Assembly: GCA_003152795.1 (NCBI GenBank)
Contig: PMBA01000231.1
Span: 13,276-20,787, forward strand
From: Acidobacteriaceae bacterium
GTDB lineage: Bacteria > Acidobacteriota > Terriglobia > Terriglobales > Acidobacteriaceae
Reading direction: 5' to 3'
DNA: 7,512 bases
Both the position numbers and the translations under genes were made by a program. Below the pieces are notes generated by a model, which did not search any database, had not been told where the DNA came from, and saw nothing but the letters and a program-made list of their open reading frames with translations. Position 1 is the first letter of the stretch; every line of letters starts with the position of its first letter. Of this stretch, positions 1 through 5,911 are shown piece by piece.

Positions 1-21
1 GAACTAAGACGCTACCCGAAG

Positions 22-42
22 CCGCCGTCCAATTGACGGCGG
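22..42 (+). terminator. terminator-like hairpin upstream of the kinase gene
   Basis: An 8-bp perfect GC-rich stem (CCGCCGTC, 22-29, with GACGGCGG, 35-42) closes a 5-nt loop. It is followed by a G run and only a short CTTTCT tract, so it is a weak match to an intrinsic terminator. If it ends the preceding unit, the kinase must start downstream of it, which favours the GTG at 72 over the TTG at 33 that lies inside the hairpin loop. Confidence 0.4.
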
Positions 43-71
43 GGGGCTTTCTGCGGTTGGATGGATACTGC

Positions 72-1391
72 GTGGCAACAGCGCCTCCCATTTTCGATCC
101 CGAGTCCCGGCGGTTTAATCGTCTCGACGCGGCATGGCTTACGATCTGGCTGCTCTTCCTCGCCGGACTGGCCCTGCTTCCGCCACAATTTGAATGGCAC
201 AAGCAGCTGATTCTGCTCGCCATCGGAATTGTGCAGTTGGTGGAGACAAGACTCATCTCCCGCTTCCCGGAACGGGGAGTCTTCTACGTCATATTGCTTA
301 AGATTTTGCTGGCGACGGTTCTCATTGACCACACCGGCGAAGTCGGAATCAACAGCAGTTACTATCCTATTTATTATCTGCCGGTCGTCACCGCGGCGCT
401 CTACTGTGGCCCGTTGTTAACCCTGCTCTGGACTCTCATTGCATCGGCTGCCTACTGCTCGTATCTGTATCCCGCGATGCAGGAATACGATCTGACGCCC
501 GAAGCCTTCGGCTACCTGGCGCTGCGCATCATGTTTTTCTTTCTCGCCGCCATGGTCGTGAATCGCTTCTCGCAACAGAGCCAGCATCAGACCCAGTTGT
601 ACCGTGAACTTGCCGAGCGCCTAGCCGAAACCAACCGCCGCCTGGAACTGGCTCAGGCTGAGGCGCGACGCTCCGAACGCCTCGCCGCTCTCGGCCAGCT
701 CTCCGCCGGATTGGCTCACGAAATTCGCAACCCCCTCGGAGTCATCAAAGGTTCGGCCGAAATGTTGACCCAGAAATTGCAGGCTTCCGACGAACTATCC
801 CGTGAATTGGCCGGCTACATTTCGACCGAGGTCAACCGGCTTGGCGCTCTGGTCACCGAGTTTCTGGACTTCGCCCGTCCTCTTCACGCTGAACCGCATC
901 CCGCGGATCTGATCGCTCTTCTCGATCGAGTGCTGCAGATTATCTCCGCGCGGTTTACGGGTAAACCGGTGCGCGTCGAGCGCCACTACGCCACCGCATT
1001 GCCGCCGGTTCCGCTCGATGAAAGCCTCTGCGAGCAAGCCTTCCTCAACTTGGTGCAGAATGCCTACGAGGCGATGGAAGATCATGGTGGCACCTTGCGG
1101 GTCGAGGTTCAACCCGCCACCAGGGACGATCGGCCAGGAGTGGAACTTCGCCTGGCCGACACCGGCCCCGGTGTTCCCGAGCAACTGCGCGAAGAAATTT
1201 TCAACCCGTTCGTGACCACCAAGAAAACCGGTGTGGGATTGGGCCTGTCCATCGTTTCGAAGATTGTCGACGGTCATCACGGGTCAATCCATGTGGAGAA
1301 TGCCCCAGGAGGCGGCGCCGTATTCACACTGTTCTTTCCGCTAGAAGAAGTCAGCGAACCGCACGCCGTGCAAGCGATAACCGCAGAATAG
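72..1391 (+). CDS. Membrane-bound sensor histidine kinase (NtrB/AtoS/ZraS-like)
   Basis: This is the sensor half of a two-component pair: it should autophosphorylate on His and pass the phosphate to the regulator encoded next. From the GTG at 72 (GGA 7 nt upstream) the product is 439 aa. Residues about 20-164 hold five or six hydrophobic segments joined by short loops, so sensing is probably within or close to the membrane. No PAS or HAMP domain is evident. A charged, coiled-coil-like stretch (about 168-205) leads into a HisKA motif with the phosphoacceptor H216 (AHEIRNP). The HATPase part shows the N box around N326-N330 (NLVQNAYEAM), G1 at D363 (DTGPGV), an F box (NPFVTTKK) and G2 at 386-392 (TGVGLGL). 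The frame is open upstream to the window edge, and a TTG at 33 would add 13 residues, but it lies in a terminator-like hairpin and has no ribosome binding site. The signal sensed cannot be told from the sequence. Confidence 0.93.
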   Translation: MATAPPIFDPESRRFNRLDAAWLTIWLLFLAGLALLPPQFEWHKQLILLAIGIVQLVETRLISRFPERGVFYVILLKILLATVLIDHTGEVGINSSYYPIYYLPVVTAALYCGPLLTLLWTLIASAAYCSYLYPAMQEYDLTPEAFGYLALRIMFFFLAAMVVNRFSQQSQHQTQLYRELAERLAETNRRLELAQAEARRSERLAALGQLSAGLAHEIRNPLGVIKGSAEMLTQKLQASDELSRELAGYISTEVNRLGALVTEFLDFARPLHAEPHPADLIALLDRVLQIISARFTGKPVRVERHYATALPPVPLDESLCEQAFLNLVQNAYEAMEDHGGTLRVEVQPATRDDRPGVELRLADTGPGVPEQLREEIFNPFVTTKKTGVGLGLSIVSKIVDGHHGSIHVENAPGGGAVFTLFFPLEEVSEPHAVQAITAE

Positions 1392-1420
1392 AAAGCAAGG
1401 ATCAGGATCGAGAAGCGAAG

Positions 1421-1490
1421 CGAACGACGAACAGCGAATAGCGAACGACGAACGACGAACGACGAACAGCGAAAGACCAACGACCAACCA
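1421..1490 (+). repeat. Ten-unit heptamer tandem array abutting the regulator start codon
   Basis: Ten 7-bp units run in exact register: cgaacga, cgaacag, cgaatag, three more cgaacga, cgaacag, cgaaaga, ccaacga, ccaacca. The final A of the last unit is the A of the ATG at 1490. A partial unit (cgaag) precedes at 1416-1420. The array fills most of the 98-bp spacer and leaves no Shine-Dalgarno before the regulator. Seven is not a multiple of three and the array is non-coding, so copy changes would alter spacing but not a protein. A role in translation or mRNA structure is inference; it could be a neutral intergenic repeat. Confidence 0.85.
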
Positions 1491-2872
1491 TGCCGACTAT
1501 TCTCATCATCGAAGACGAAGCCAAGATGCGGCGGTTGCTTGAGTTGAACCTGGGCGACGACGGCTTCAAAACGCTTTCTGCCGGAGACGCCGAGACGGGT
1601 TTAAAGCTGCTCGCTGCCGAGCCCGTTCACCTCGTCCTCACCGACCTCAAACTCCCAGGCATGAGCGGGCTCGAATTTCTGCAAACCGCGAAGCAGCAGA
1701 ATCCAGCGTTGCCCATCGTGGTCATGACCGCGTTCGGGTCGGTTGAAACGGCGGTTGAGGCGATGAAAGCCGGCGCCAGTGACTACGTCCTGAAACCGTT
1801 CGCGCTCGCCGAAATGCGGATGGTGGTGCACAAGGAACTCGATAACTCGCGCCTGCGCGAGGAAAATCGCTCGCTGCGCGAAGCCCTGGGACAGAAGTAC
1901 AGCCATCCCAACATAGTGGCGATCAGTCCCAAAATGCAGGAGGTGCTCGCCACCGTCGAACGCGTCGCGCCCACCAACTCCACCGTTCTTTTGGGCGGCG
2001 AAAGTGGAGTGGGCAAAGACCTCATTGCCCGCGCCATCCACGAAAAGTCGCGCCGCGCTTCCGGGCCCTTCATCAAGATCAACAGCACGGCCATCCCCGA
2101 AAATCTGTTGGAGAGCGAACTCTTCGGCTACGAAAAAGGAGCCTTCACCGGAGCCACCTCCAGCAAGCCCGGAAAGTTCGAACTCGCCGACAAAGGCACG
2201 CTTTTCCTCGATGAAATCGGAGACGTGCCGCCCGCCATCCAGGTCAAACTTCTGCGCGTGCTGCAGGAGCGCGAGTTCGAGCGCCTGGGGGGCACGCGGA
2301 CCATCAAAGTCGATGTTCGGCTGATTGCTGCCACCAACCGCGATCTGCGCGCCGCGCTCGAAGACGGAACATTTCGCGAAGACCTTTACTACCGGCTCAA
2401 CGTCGTGCCAATCGACATCCCGCCGCTGCGCGAACACAAACAAGACATCGCTGGACTGGCGAACCTGTTCCTGGCGCGCTTCGCCCGAGATTCCGGGAGA
2501 GAGGAAAAAATCAGCGGCATTTCCGCCGCTGCCATGCAACTTCTCAGCGCCCATTATTGGCCGGGCAATGTGCGTGAACTGCAGAACGTCATCGAACGCG
2601 CCTGCGCGCTGGCTTCGGGCAGCCAGTTGGAAGCGGGCGACATACAACTGGACTCGCCGCGCAATCGCAGCTCCTCTTTGGCTGGCGCTTCGTCCGATCG
2701 CTTTCTTCCCGACGGCATGACCCTCGATCAGTGGGAAGACGAGATGATCCGCGAAGCACTGAAGCGCGCCGGAGGAAATAAGTCGCAGGCTGCGCGTCTG
2801 CTCGGCCTTTCGCGGAATGCGCTGCGCTATCGCTTGTCGAAAATTGGAATCGACGACAACGAAGGGGAGTGA
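1490..2872 (+). CDS. Sigma-54-dependent NtrC-family response regulator
   Basis: This 460-aa protein has the full NtrC architecture. The receiver domain (about 1-120) has acidic pocket residues E8/D9, phosphoacceptor D52, T80 and K102. The AAA+ domain (about 140-380) has Walker A at 170-177 (GESGVGKD), the sigma-54 contact loop GAFTGA at 217-222 and Walker B at 236-242 (GTLFLDE). A Fis-type helix-turn-helix lies at about 428-453 (SQAARLLGLSRNALRYRL). An intact GAFTGA loop means it should remodel sigma-54 RNA polymerase when phosphorylated, most likely by the kinase encoded 98 bp upstream. The ATG at 1490 gives the typical MPTILIIEDE receiver start, but no Shine-Dalgarno precedes it; a heptamer array occupies that place. 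A sigma-54 promoter occurs before the next gene, making that gene its most likely target. It is AtoC/ZraR-like in layout, but the specific orthologue is not assignable. Confidence 0.96.
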   Translation: MPTILIIEDEAKMRRLLELNLGDDGFKTLSAGDAETGLKLLAAEPVHLVLTDLKLPGMSGLEFLQTAKQQNPALPIVVMTAFGSVETAVEAMKAGASDYVLKPFALAEMRMVVHKELDNSRLREENRSLREALGQKYSHPNIVAISPKMQEVLATVERVAPTNSTVLLGGESGVGKDLIARAIHEKSRRASGPFIKINSTAIPENLLESELFGYEKGAFTGATSSKPGKFELADKGTLFLDEIGDVPPAIQVKLLRVLQEREFERLGGTRTIKVDVRLIAATNRDLRAALEDGTFREDLYYRLNVVPIDIPPLREHKQDIAGLANLFLARFARDSGREEKISGISAAAMQLLSAHYWPGNVRELQNVIERACALASGSQLEAGDIQLDSPRNRSSSLAGASSDRFLPDGMTLDQWEDEMIREALKRAGGNKSQAARLLGLSRNALRYRLSKIGIDDNEGE

Positions 2873-2910
2873 AGCGGATCGCGCGCGTGCCCTGGCCGAA
2901 AACCACCACC

Positions 2911-2931
2911 CTGGTGGAACCGGGCCACCGG
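2911..2931 (+). promoter_or_regulatory. Imperfect inverted repeat, candidate activator site or 3'-UTR hairpin
   Basis: CTGGTGG (2911-2917) and CCACCGG (2925-2931) pair over 7 bp with one G-U wobble and a 7-nt loop. The centre is about 130 bp upstream of the predicted sigma-54 start site, a usual distance for an NtrC-type enhancer. It equally fits an RNA hairpin in the regulator's 3' UTR, since it starts 39 bp after that gene's stop. An outer pair, CGGATCG (2875-2881) and CGATCCG (2950-2956), encloses it. There is no T run, so it is not a clear terminator. Confidence 0.3.
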
Positions 2932-3025
2932 AGCCCCGCAAATCGCCGCCGATCCGAGCTGTTATGTCTGGCGTAACTGACTAAAAACAATGTAATTAAC
3001 CAGACTCCCGCCCACCGCTCGACAT

Positions 3026-3041
3026 TGGCACTCTGACTGCA
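3026..3041 (+). promoter_or_regulatory. Sigma-54 (-24/-12) promoter for the FecR/DUF6600 gene
   Basis: TGGCAC at 3026-3031 and TGCA at 3038-3041 match the sigma-54 consensus (TGGCACG, 4 nt, TTGCW). The invariant GG (3027-3028) and GC (3039-3040) have the required spacing. A pyrimidine-rich stretch follows, as is common. Transcription would start near 3052, giving a leader of about 33 nt before the ATG at 3085. The gene just upstream encodes a sigma-54 activator, which supports function. The -12 box has C in place of the first T. Confidence 0.78.
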
Positions 3042-3074
3042 TTCTTTCAGGCAGAGTTTTGTCCCGAACGACGT

Positions 3075-3079
3075 GGAGG
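3075..3079 (+). promoter_or_regulatory. Shine-Dalgarno that fixes the start of the FecR/DUF6600 gene
   Basis: GGAGG lies 5 nt before the ATG at 3085. The in-frame GTG at 3073 overlaps this element and so is not the start. The ATG also gives a clean signal peptide. Confidence 0.85.
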
Positions 3080-3084
3080 TTTCT

Positions 3085-5421
3085 ATGAAATTCAAGTTAA
3101 TAGCGGCACTTCTAGGATTGATGATCGCGATTCCAGGCGCGGTCATGGGTCAGAACGGCGCGCCGAACACGGACGACCAGTCGCCGGACCAGATGTCGAA
3201 ACCGTCGCCGATGATCCAGGCGCCCATGCAGGGTCCGAACGACCAGGGCTCCATGGACCAGGACTCGATGGACCAGGATTCGACGATTCAGGGTTCGAAC
3301 GAGCAGGGTCCGATGAATCAAGGTTCAATGAATCAGGGCCCGGCGCAACCCGGCTCCAACGACCCGAGCCAGAGTGGCAGCGCGCCTGCCGAAACCAATG
3401 CCGGCGTCGCACGCGTCAGTCTGATTCATGGCGATGTCTCCACCCAGCGTGGCGACACCAGCAGTTGGTCGGCGGCGGCGCTGAATGCTCCCGTGCTTGC
3501 AGGGGATCGCGTTTCCACCGGCGACAAGGCCCGCACCGAGCTCCAGCTTGACTATGCCAACACGCTGCGCCTGGCTGAGCATACCCAGGCCAACATCACG
3601 CAGCTCACGCGCTCGCAAATCCAGATTCAACTTGGACACGGGATGGCAAACTACACCGTGCTGCAAAACAGCGATGCGGACGCGGAAATCGACACGCCTA
3701 ACGTCTCCATTCGCACCGGCCGGCGCGAATCCAGCTTTCGAATTCTGGTTACCGCCGACGATCACACCGAGGTCCTGGTGCGCAAGGGGGAAGTGGAAGT
3801 TACCACTCCGCAAGGCGGCACGCGCGTGACCCAGGGCCAGTTCATCACCATCGCGGGCGCGGGCGAACAGGCCCAATACAAGATCGGCGACGCGCCGGCT
3901 CGCGACGACTGGGATCAGTGGAACACCGATCGCGACAACCTGATTCGCAATTCGGTGTCGCGCCGGCACACCAACGACTACTACGTTGGAACCGAAGATC
4001 TCGATTCCCATGGCACCTGGTCCGAAGTTCCGGATTACGGTCAAGTGTGGCGTCCGAACGTGGGGTCCGACTGGGCTCCGTATCGCGACGGCCGCTGGGT
4101 GTATGAGCCGTATTGGGGTTGGACCTGGGTTTCGTACGATGACTGGGGCTGGGCTCCGTATCACTACGGTCGCTGGATGTATTACGACAACTCCTGGGCG
4201 TGGTGGCCCGGTCCGGCGTACGGGTATCCGTTCTATCGCCCGATTTGGGCGCCGGCTTATGTTTCGTTCTTCGGATTCGGCGGCGGCTTCGGATTTGGCT
4301 TCGGCGGCTGGGGCGGGATCGGCTGGCTTCCCCTCGGACCGTGTGACCGTTTCCATCCGTGGTATGGGCGATATGGGGGGCGTTTCGGGGTTAGCGATAT
4401 CCACGCTTACAACCGCGGTGGTTTCGCTCCGCTGCACGGCGGCTCGCGCTTCTCGAACGTGAACCTGGCCATGCGCGATCAGCATTTCCGTGGCGCGACC
4501 AGCGTGACCGGCCGCGAGTTCGGCACCGGGCACATGAGTCCGCACGCCATGGGTCATGCGGAATTGCAGAACGCGCATTTCTCGACCGGCAAACTGCCGG
4601 TGACGCCGGGCCGTGAGAGTTACTCGGCCAGCGGACGTTCGGCGGCTCCTTCCACAACTCGGAACGTGTCGCAGAATCAGCGCTTCTTCTCGCCGCGCGG
4701 GACCGGTACATCTGCCTCGCGCTCGTCCGAGCGGGGACAGCAGTCGCCCGGCTCGAACATCAGGCGGCAGAATGGCAACTTCACCGGAAACAGCGGAGTT
4801 GCGCGGCCCGGAAGCACCAGCTCGAATGGCGGTTCTAACAACGGGTTTCACGGCTTCAACCAGGGCACGGAAACCAGAAGCAATTCGGGAGCGGCGGCCA
4901 GACCCGGCAACTCGAGTCCGACGTCGTCTCGCGGCAACACCAACGGTGGTGGCTGGCAGAAATTTTCGCCCATGCCTCCGCGCTCGTCTTCCGAGTCAAG
5001 TCGTGAGCCGGGCAGATCTGGCGAGCCGTCTGGCCGCAGTTCGATGGGCCGCACGGAAGACCGCGGTTCGCACGGTGCTTCCCGCAGTCCGGGTTCGGAG
5101 GGCCGCGGATACAGCTCAGAGGGCCGTGGATACAGCGGATCCTCTCGTCCACCACTCAACATGAGGCAGCCGATCGTCACGCCCCGGTCTTACGGTGGTG
5201 GTCCTTATAGCGGCAGTCGCGGCGGATACAGCGGTGGCAGCGGACGCTCGGCCCCAAGCTACGGTGGCGGACGTTCCGCGCCGAGTGGCGGCGGTAGCCA
5301 TTCCGCACCGAGCGGCGGATCGTCGCACGGTGGCGGAGGATCATCGCACGGCGGTGGTGGGTCGTCACACGGCGGCGGATCGCACGGTGGCGGCGGTGGT
5401 GGCGGCAGACATGGAAGGTAA
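3085..5421 (+). CDS. Exported FecR-domain protein with DUF6600-like aromatic repeats and Gly/Ser/His-rich tail
   Basis: The product is 778 aa. Residues 1-22 form a signal peptide (MKFK, hydrophobic core, likely cleavage after VMG) with no lipobox, so the protein is predicted to be periplasmic, surface-bound or secreted. Residues 53-92 are eight pentapeptide repeats of the xQGSM type. Residues about 107-257 are a FecR-like beta-rich domain. Residues about 300-390 are strongly Trp/Tyr-rich with repeated WAPY-x2-GRW blocks, resembling the region annotated DUF6600 in FecR-domain proteins. A Phe/Gly stretch follows (about 395-414), then about 350 residues of low-complexity Gly/Ser/Arg/Asn-rich sequence ending in SSHGGGG repeats. 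Only one cysteine is present (C420), so disulfide crosslinking within the chain is excluded. No TM anchor or TonB partner is seen, so classic FecR anti-sigma signalling is unlikely. It lies after a sigma-54 promoter and ends before a strong terminator, so it is probably monocistronic. Function is unknown; a structural or matrix role in the envelope is inference. Confidence 0.92.
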   Translation: MKFKLIAALLGLMIAIPGAVMGQNGAPNTDDQSPDQMSKPSPMIQAPMQGPNDQGSMDQDSMDQDSTIQGSNEQGPMNQGSMNQGPAQPGSNDPSQSGSAPAETNAGVARVSLIHGDVSTQRGDTSSWSAAALNAPVLAGDRVSTGDKARTELQLDYANTLRLAEHTQANITQLTRSQIQIQLGHGMANYTVLQNSDADAEIDTPNVSIRTGRRESSFRILVTADDHTEVLVRKGEVEVTTPQGGTRVTQGQFITIAGAGEQAQYKIGDAPARDDWDQWNTDRDNLIRNSVSRRHTNDYYVGTEDLDSHGTWSEVPDYGQVWRPNVGSDWAPYRDGRWVYEPYWGWTWVSYDDWGWAPYHYGRWMYYDNSWAWWPGPAYGYPFYRPIWAPAYVSFFGFGGGFGFGFGGWGGIGWLPLGPCDRFHPWYGRYGGRFGVSDIHAYNRGGFAPLHGGSRFSNVNLAMRDQHFRGATSVTGREFGTGHMSPHAMGHAELQNAHFSTGKLPVTPGRESYSASGRSAAPSTTRNVSQNQRFFSPRGTGTSASRSSERGQQSPGSNIRRQNGNFTGNSGVARPGSTSSNGGSNNGFHGFNQGTETRSNSGAAARPGNSSPTSSRGNTNGGGWQKFSPMPPRSSSESSREPGRSGEPSGRSSMGRTEDRGSHGASRSPGSEGRGYSSEGRGYSGSSRPPLNMRQPIVTPRSYGGGPYSGSRGGYSGGSGRSAPSYGGGRSAPSGGGSHSAPSGGSSHGGGGSSHGGGGSSHGGGSHGGGGGGGRHGR
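3241..3360 (+). repeat. Eight 15-bp pentapeptide-coding repeats
   Basis: Units read DQGSM, DQDSM, DQDST, IQGSN, EQGPM, NQGSM, NQGPA, QPGSN (residues 53-92 of the FecR/DUF6600 protein). Gln recurs every five residues. The bases have diverged at wobble positions but keep the register. The segment lies just after the signal peptide and is probably a disordered, hydrophilic linker. Confidence 0.85.
4072..4227 (+). repeat. Two 26-residue Trp/Tyr-rich repeats (78-bp period)
   Basis: WAPY at residues 330-333 and 356-359, and GRW at 336-338 and 362-364, recur 26 residues apart. At the DNA level a 14-nt stretch beginning at 4071 (ctgggctccgtatc) recurs exactly at 4149, a 78-bp step. Later Trp pairs align less well. 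This points to an internal duplication within the DUF6600-like region. Confidence 0.75.
5095..5136 (+). repeat. 21-bp direct duplication coding SEGRGYS twice
   Basis: 5095-5115 and 5116-5136 differ only at two third-codon positions (tcg/tca and cgc/cgt) and both encode SEGRGYS. It sits in the low-complexity C-terminal half of the FecR/DUF6600 gene. Confidence 0.85.
5320..5403 (+). repeat. SSHGGGG-coding 21-bp repeats in the C-terminal tail
   Basis: Two full units (5320-5340, 5341-5361) encode SSHGGGG. A shorter SSHGGG (5362-5379), then SH followed by a long Gly run, complete the tail. Just upstream, SAPS with GGG recurs three times (from about 5248). The tail holds six His in its last 40 or so residues, compatible with metal binding, though that is not shown. 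Confidence 0.85.
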
Positions 5422-5423
5422 CA

Positions 5424-5449
5424 CTGCGCTGGATCGTTCCCCAGCGTAG
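5424..5449 (+). other. Stem-loop directly after the FecR/DUF6600 stop codon
   Basis: CTGCGCTGG (5424-5432) pairs with CCAGCGTAG (5441-5449): nine pairs including one G-U, with an 8-nt loop. There is no T run, so it is not itself a terminator. It begins 2 nt after the stop codon and could protect the 3' end of the mRNA. Confidence 0.5.
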
Positions 5450-5471
5450 GAGCATAGCAACACTCTACCCC

Positions 5472-5506
5472 AGCAGTGAGGCGCGCAAGCGTCCCACTGC
5501 TTTTTT
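5472..5506 (+). terminator. Strong rho-independent terminator
   Basis: AGCAGTG (5472-5478) pairs with CACTGCT (5495-5501). An inner helix GGCGC (5480-5484) with GCGTC (5489-5493) is capped by a GCAA tetraloop of the stable GNRA class. Six T residues follow at 5501-5506. It ends the FecR/DUF6600 transcript and separates it from the hyp genes. Confidence 0.9.
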
Positions 5507-5528
5507 GTTGCCCAAGACTGTGGAGCGA

Positions 5529-5544
5529 CGGGCGCCCCCGCCCG
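5529..5544 (+). other. GC-only hairpin between the terminator and hypC
   Basis: CGGGCG (5529-5534) and CGCCCG (5539-5544) form six perfect pairs around a CCCC loop. It has no T run. It lies about 90 bp before hypC, either upstream of the hyp promoter or in its leader. Confidence 0.4.
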
Positions 5545-5573
5545 GCCGCATGGTGCAGCACGTCACGCTGAGG

Positions 5574-5589
5574 TGTGTCGCACATCACA
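5574..5589 (+). promoter_or_regulatory. CRP/FNR-family-like palindrome upstream of hypC
   Basis: TGTGT, 6 nt, TCACA matches the CRP core (TGTGA, 6 nt, TCACA) at nine of ten positions. A tighter palindrome, TGTG-tcg-CACA (5574-5584), overlaps it. It ends 46 bp before the hypC start, in the only stretch able to hold a hyp promoter. No convincing -35/-10 pair is visible; TATTGT at 5608-5613 is a weak -10 candidate. The regulator is unknown. Confidence 0.35.
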
Positions 5590-5635
5590 GATCGGGGTAA
5601 CGGCGCGTATTGTACTGACTGTGGGGAGAGCTGCC

Positions 5636-5890
5636 GTGTGCCTTGCCATACCAGGGAAGATTCTCGAAATTCAGGAACTGGGGCCGTTGCGGGCAGCCCG
5701 CGTGCAGTTCGGCGGGATCGTGCGCCAGGTATCGCTGAACTTTGTTCCCGAGGCAGGCGTCGGCGACTATGTGATGGTCCACGTGGGCTTCGCCATCAGC
5801 CGCGTGGATGCGGCCGAAGCCGAACGCACCTACCAGCTTCTGCAGGAAATGGGAGCGCTGGAAGCGGAATTGCCGCCTGCGGAACCGTAA
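5636..5890 (+). CDS. hypC: HypC, [NiFe]-hydrogenase maturation chaperone
   Basis: This is an 84-aa HypC/HupF family protein, the usual length. HypC binds HypD and carries the Fe(CN)2CO unit to the large subunit of [NiFe] hydrogenase in the cytoplasm. The signature N-terminus MCLAIPGKI includes the essential C2, exposed after Met removal. The later motif GDYVMVHVGFAI (43-54) is also typical. The start is the GTG at 5636 because C2 must follow the initiator; GGGGAG at 5623-5628 is a good Shine-Dalgarno 7 nt away. The frame extends upstream to 5573, but that would bury C2. It is the first gene of a hypCDE run and lies 21 nt before hypD. Confidence 0.96.
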   Translation: MCLAIPGKILEIQELGPLRAARVQFGGIVRQVSLNFVPEAGVGDYVMVHVGFAISRVDAAEAERTYQLLQEMGALEAELPPAEP

Positions 5891-5911
5891 TTTCGCGCGC
5901 CGTTTGGCACT

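Noticed and set aside
3..71. Extension of the kinase gene upstream of 72, to TTG 33 or beyond the window
   Set aside because: The frame is open, but it passes through a terminator-like hairpin, has no ribosome binding site at 33 and adds no recognisable domain. The GTG at 72 has a GGA at good spacing. The true start is still not certain.
1421..1490. CRISPR or iteron-type origin reading of the heptamer array
   Set aside because: There are no spacers between units, the units are only 7 bp, and no cas or replication initiator gene is near.
1601..2941. 446-residue antisense reading frame over the response regulator
   Set aside because: It is the shadow of a fully conserved NtrC-type gene and has no domain of its own.
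3073..3084. GTG start at 3073 for the FecR/DUF6600 gene
   Set aside because: This codon overlaps the GGAGG Shine-Dalgarno that serves the ATG at 3085, and it would add charged residues before a clean signal peptide.
3325..4851. 508-residue antisense reading frame over the FecR/DUF6600 gene
   Set aside because: It lies opposite a GC-rich gene with a clear signal peptide and domains. Its Arg/Pro/Val-rich translation shows no recognisable domain and fits chance openness of high-GC DNA.
5573..5635. Upstream start for hypC
   Set aside because: HypC needs its conserved Cys as residue 2; only the GTG at 5636 gives MCLAIPGKI, and it has a proper Shine-Dalgarno.
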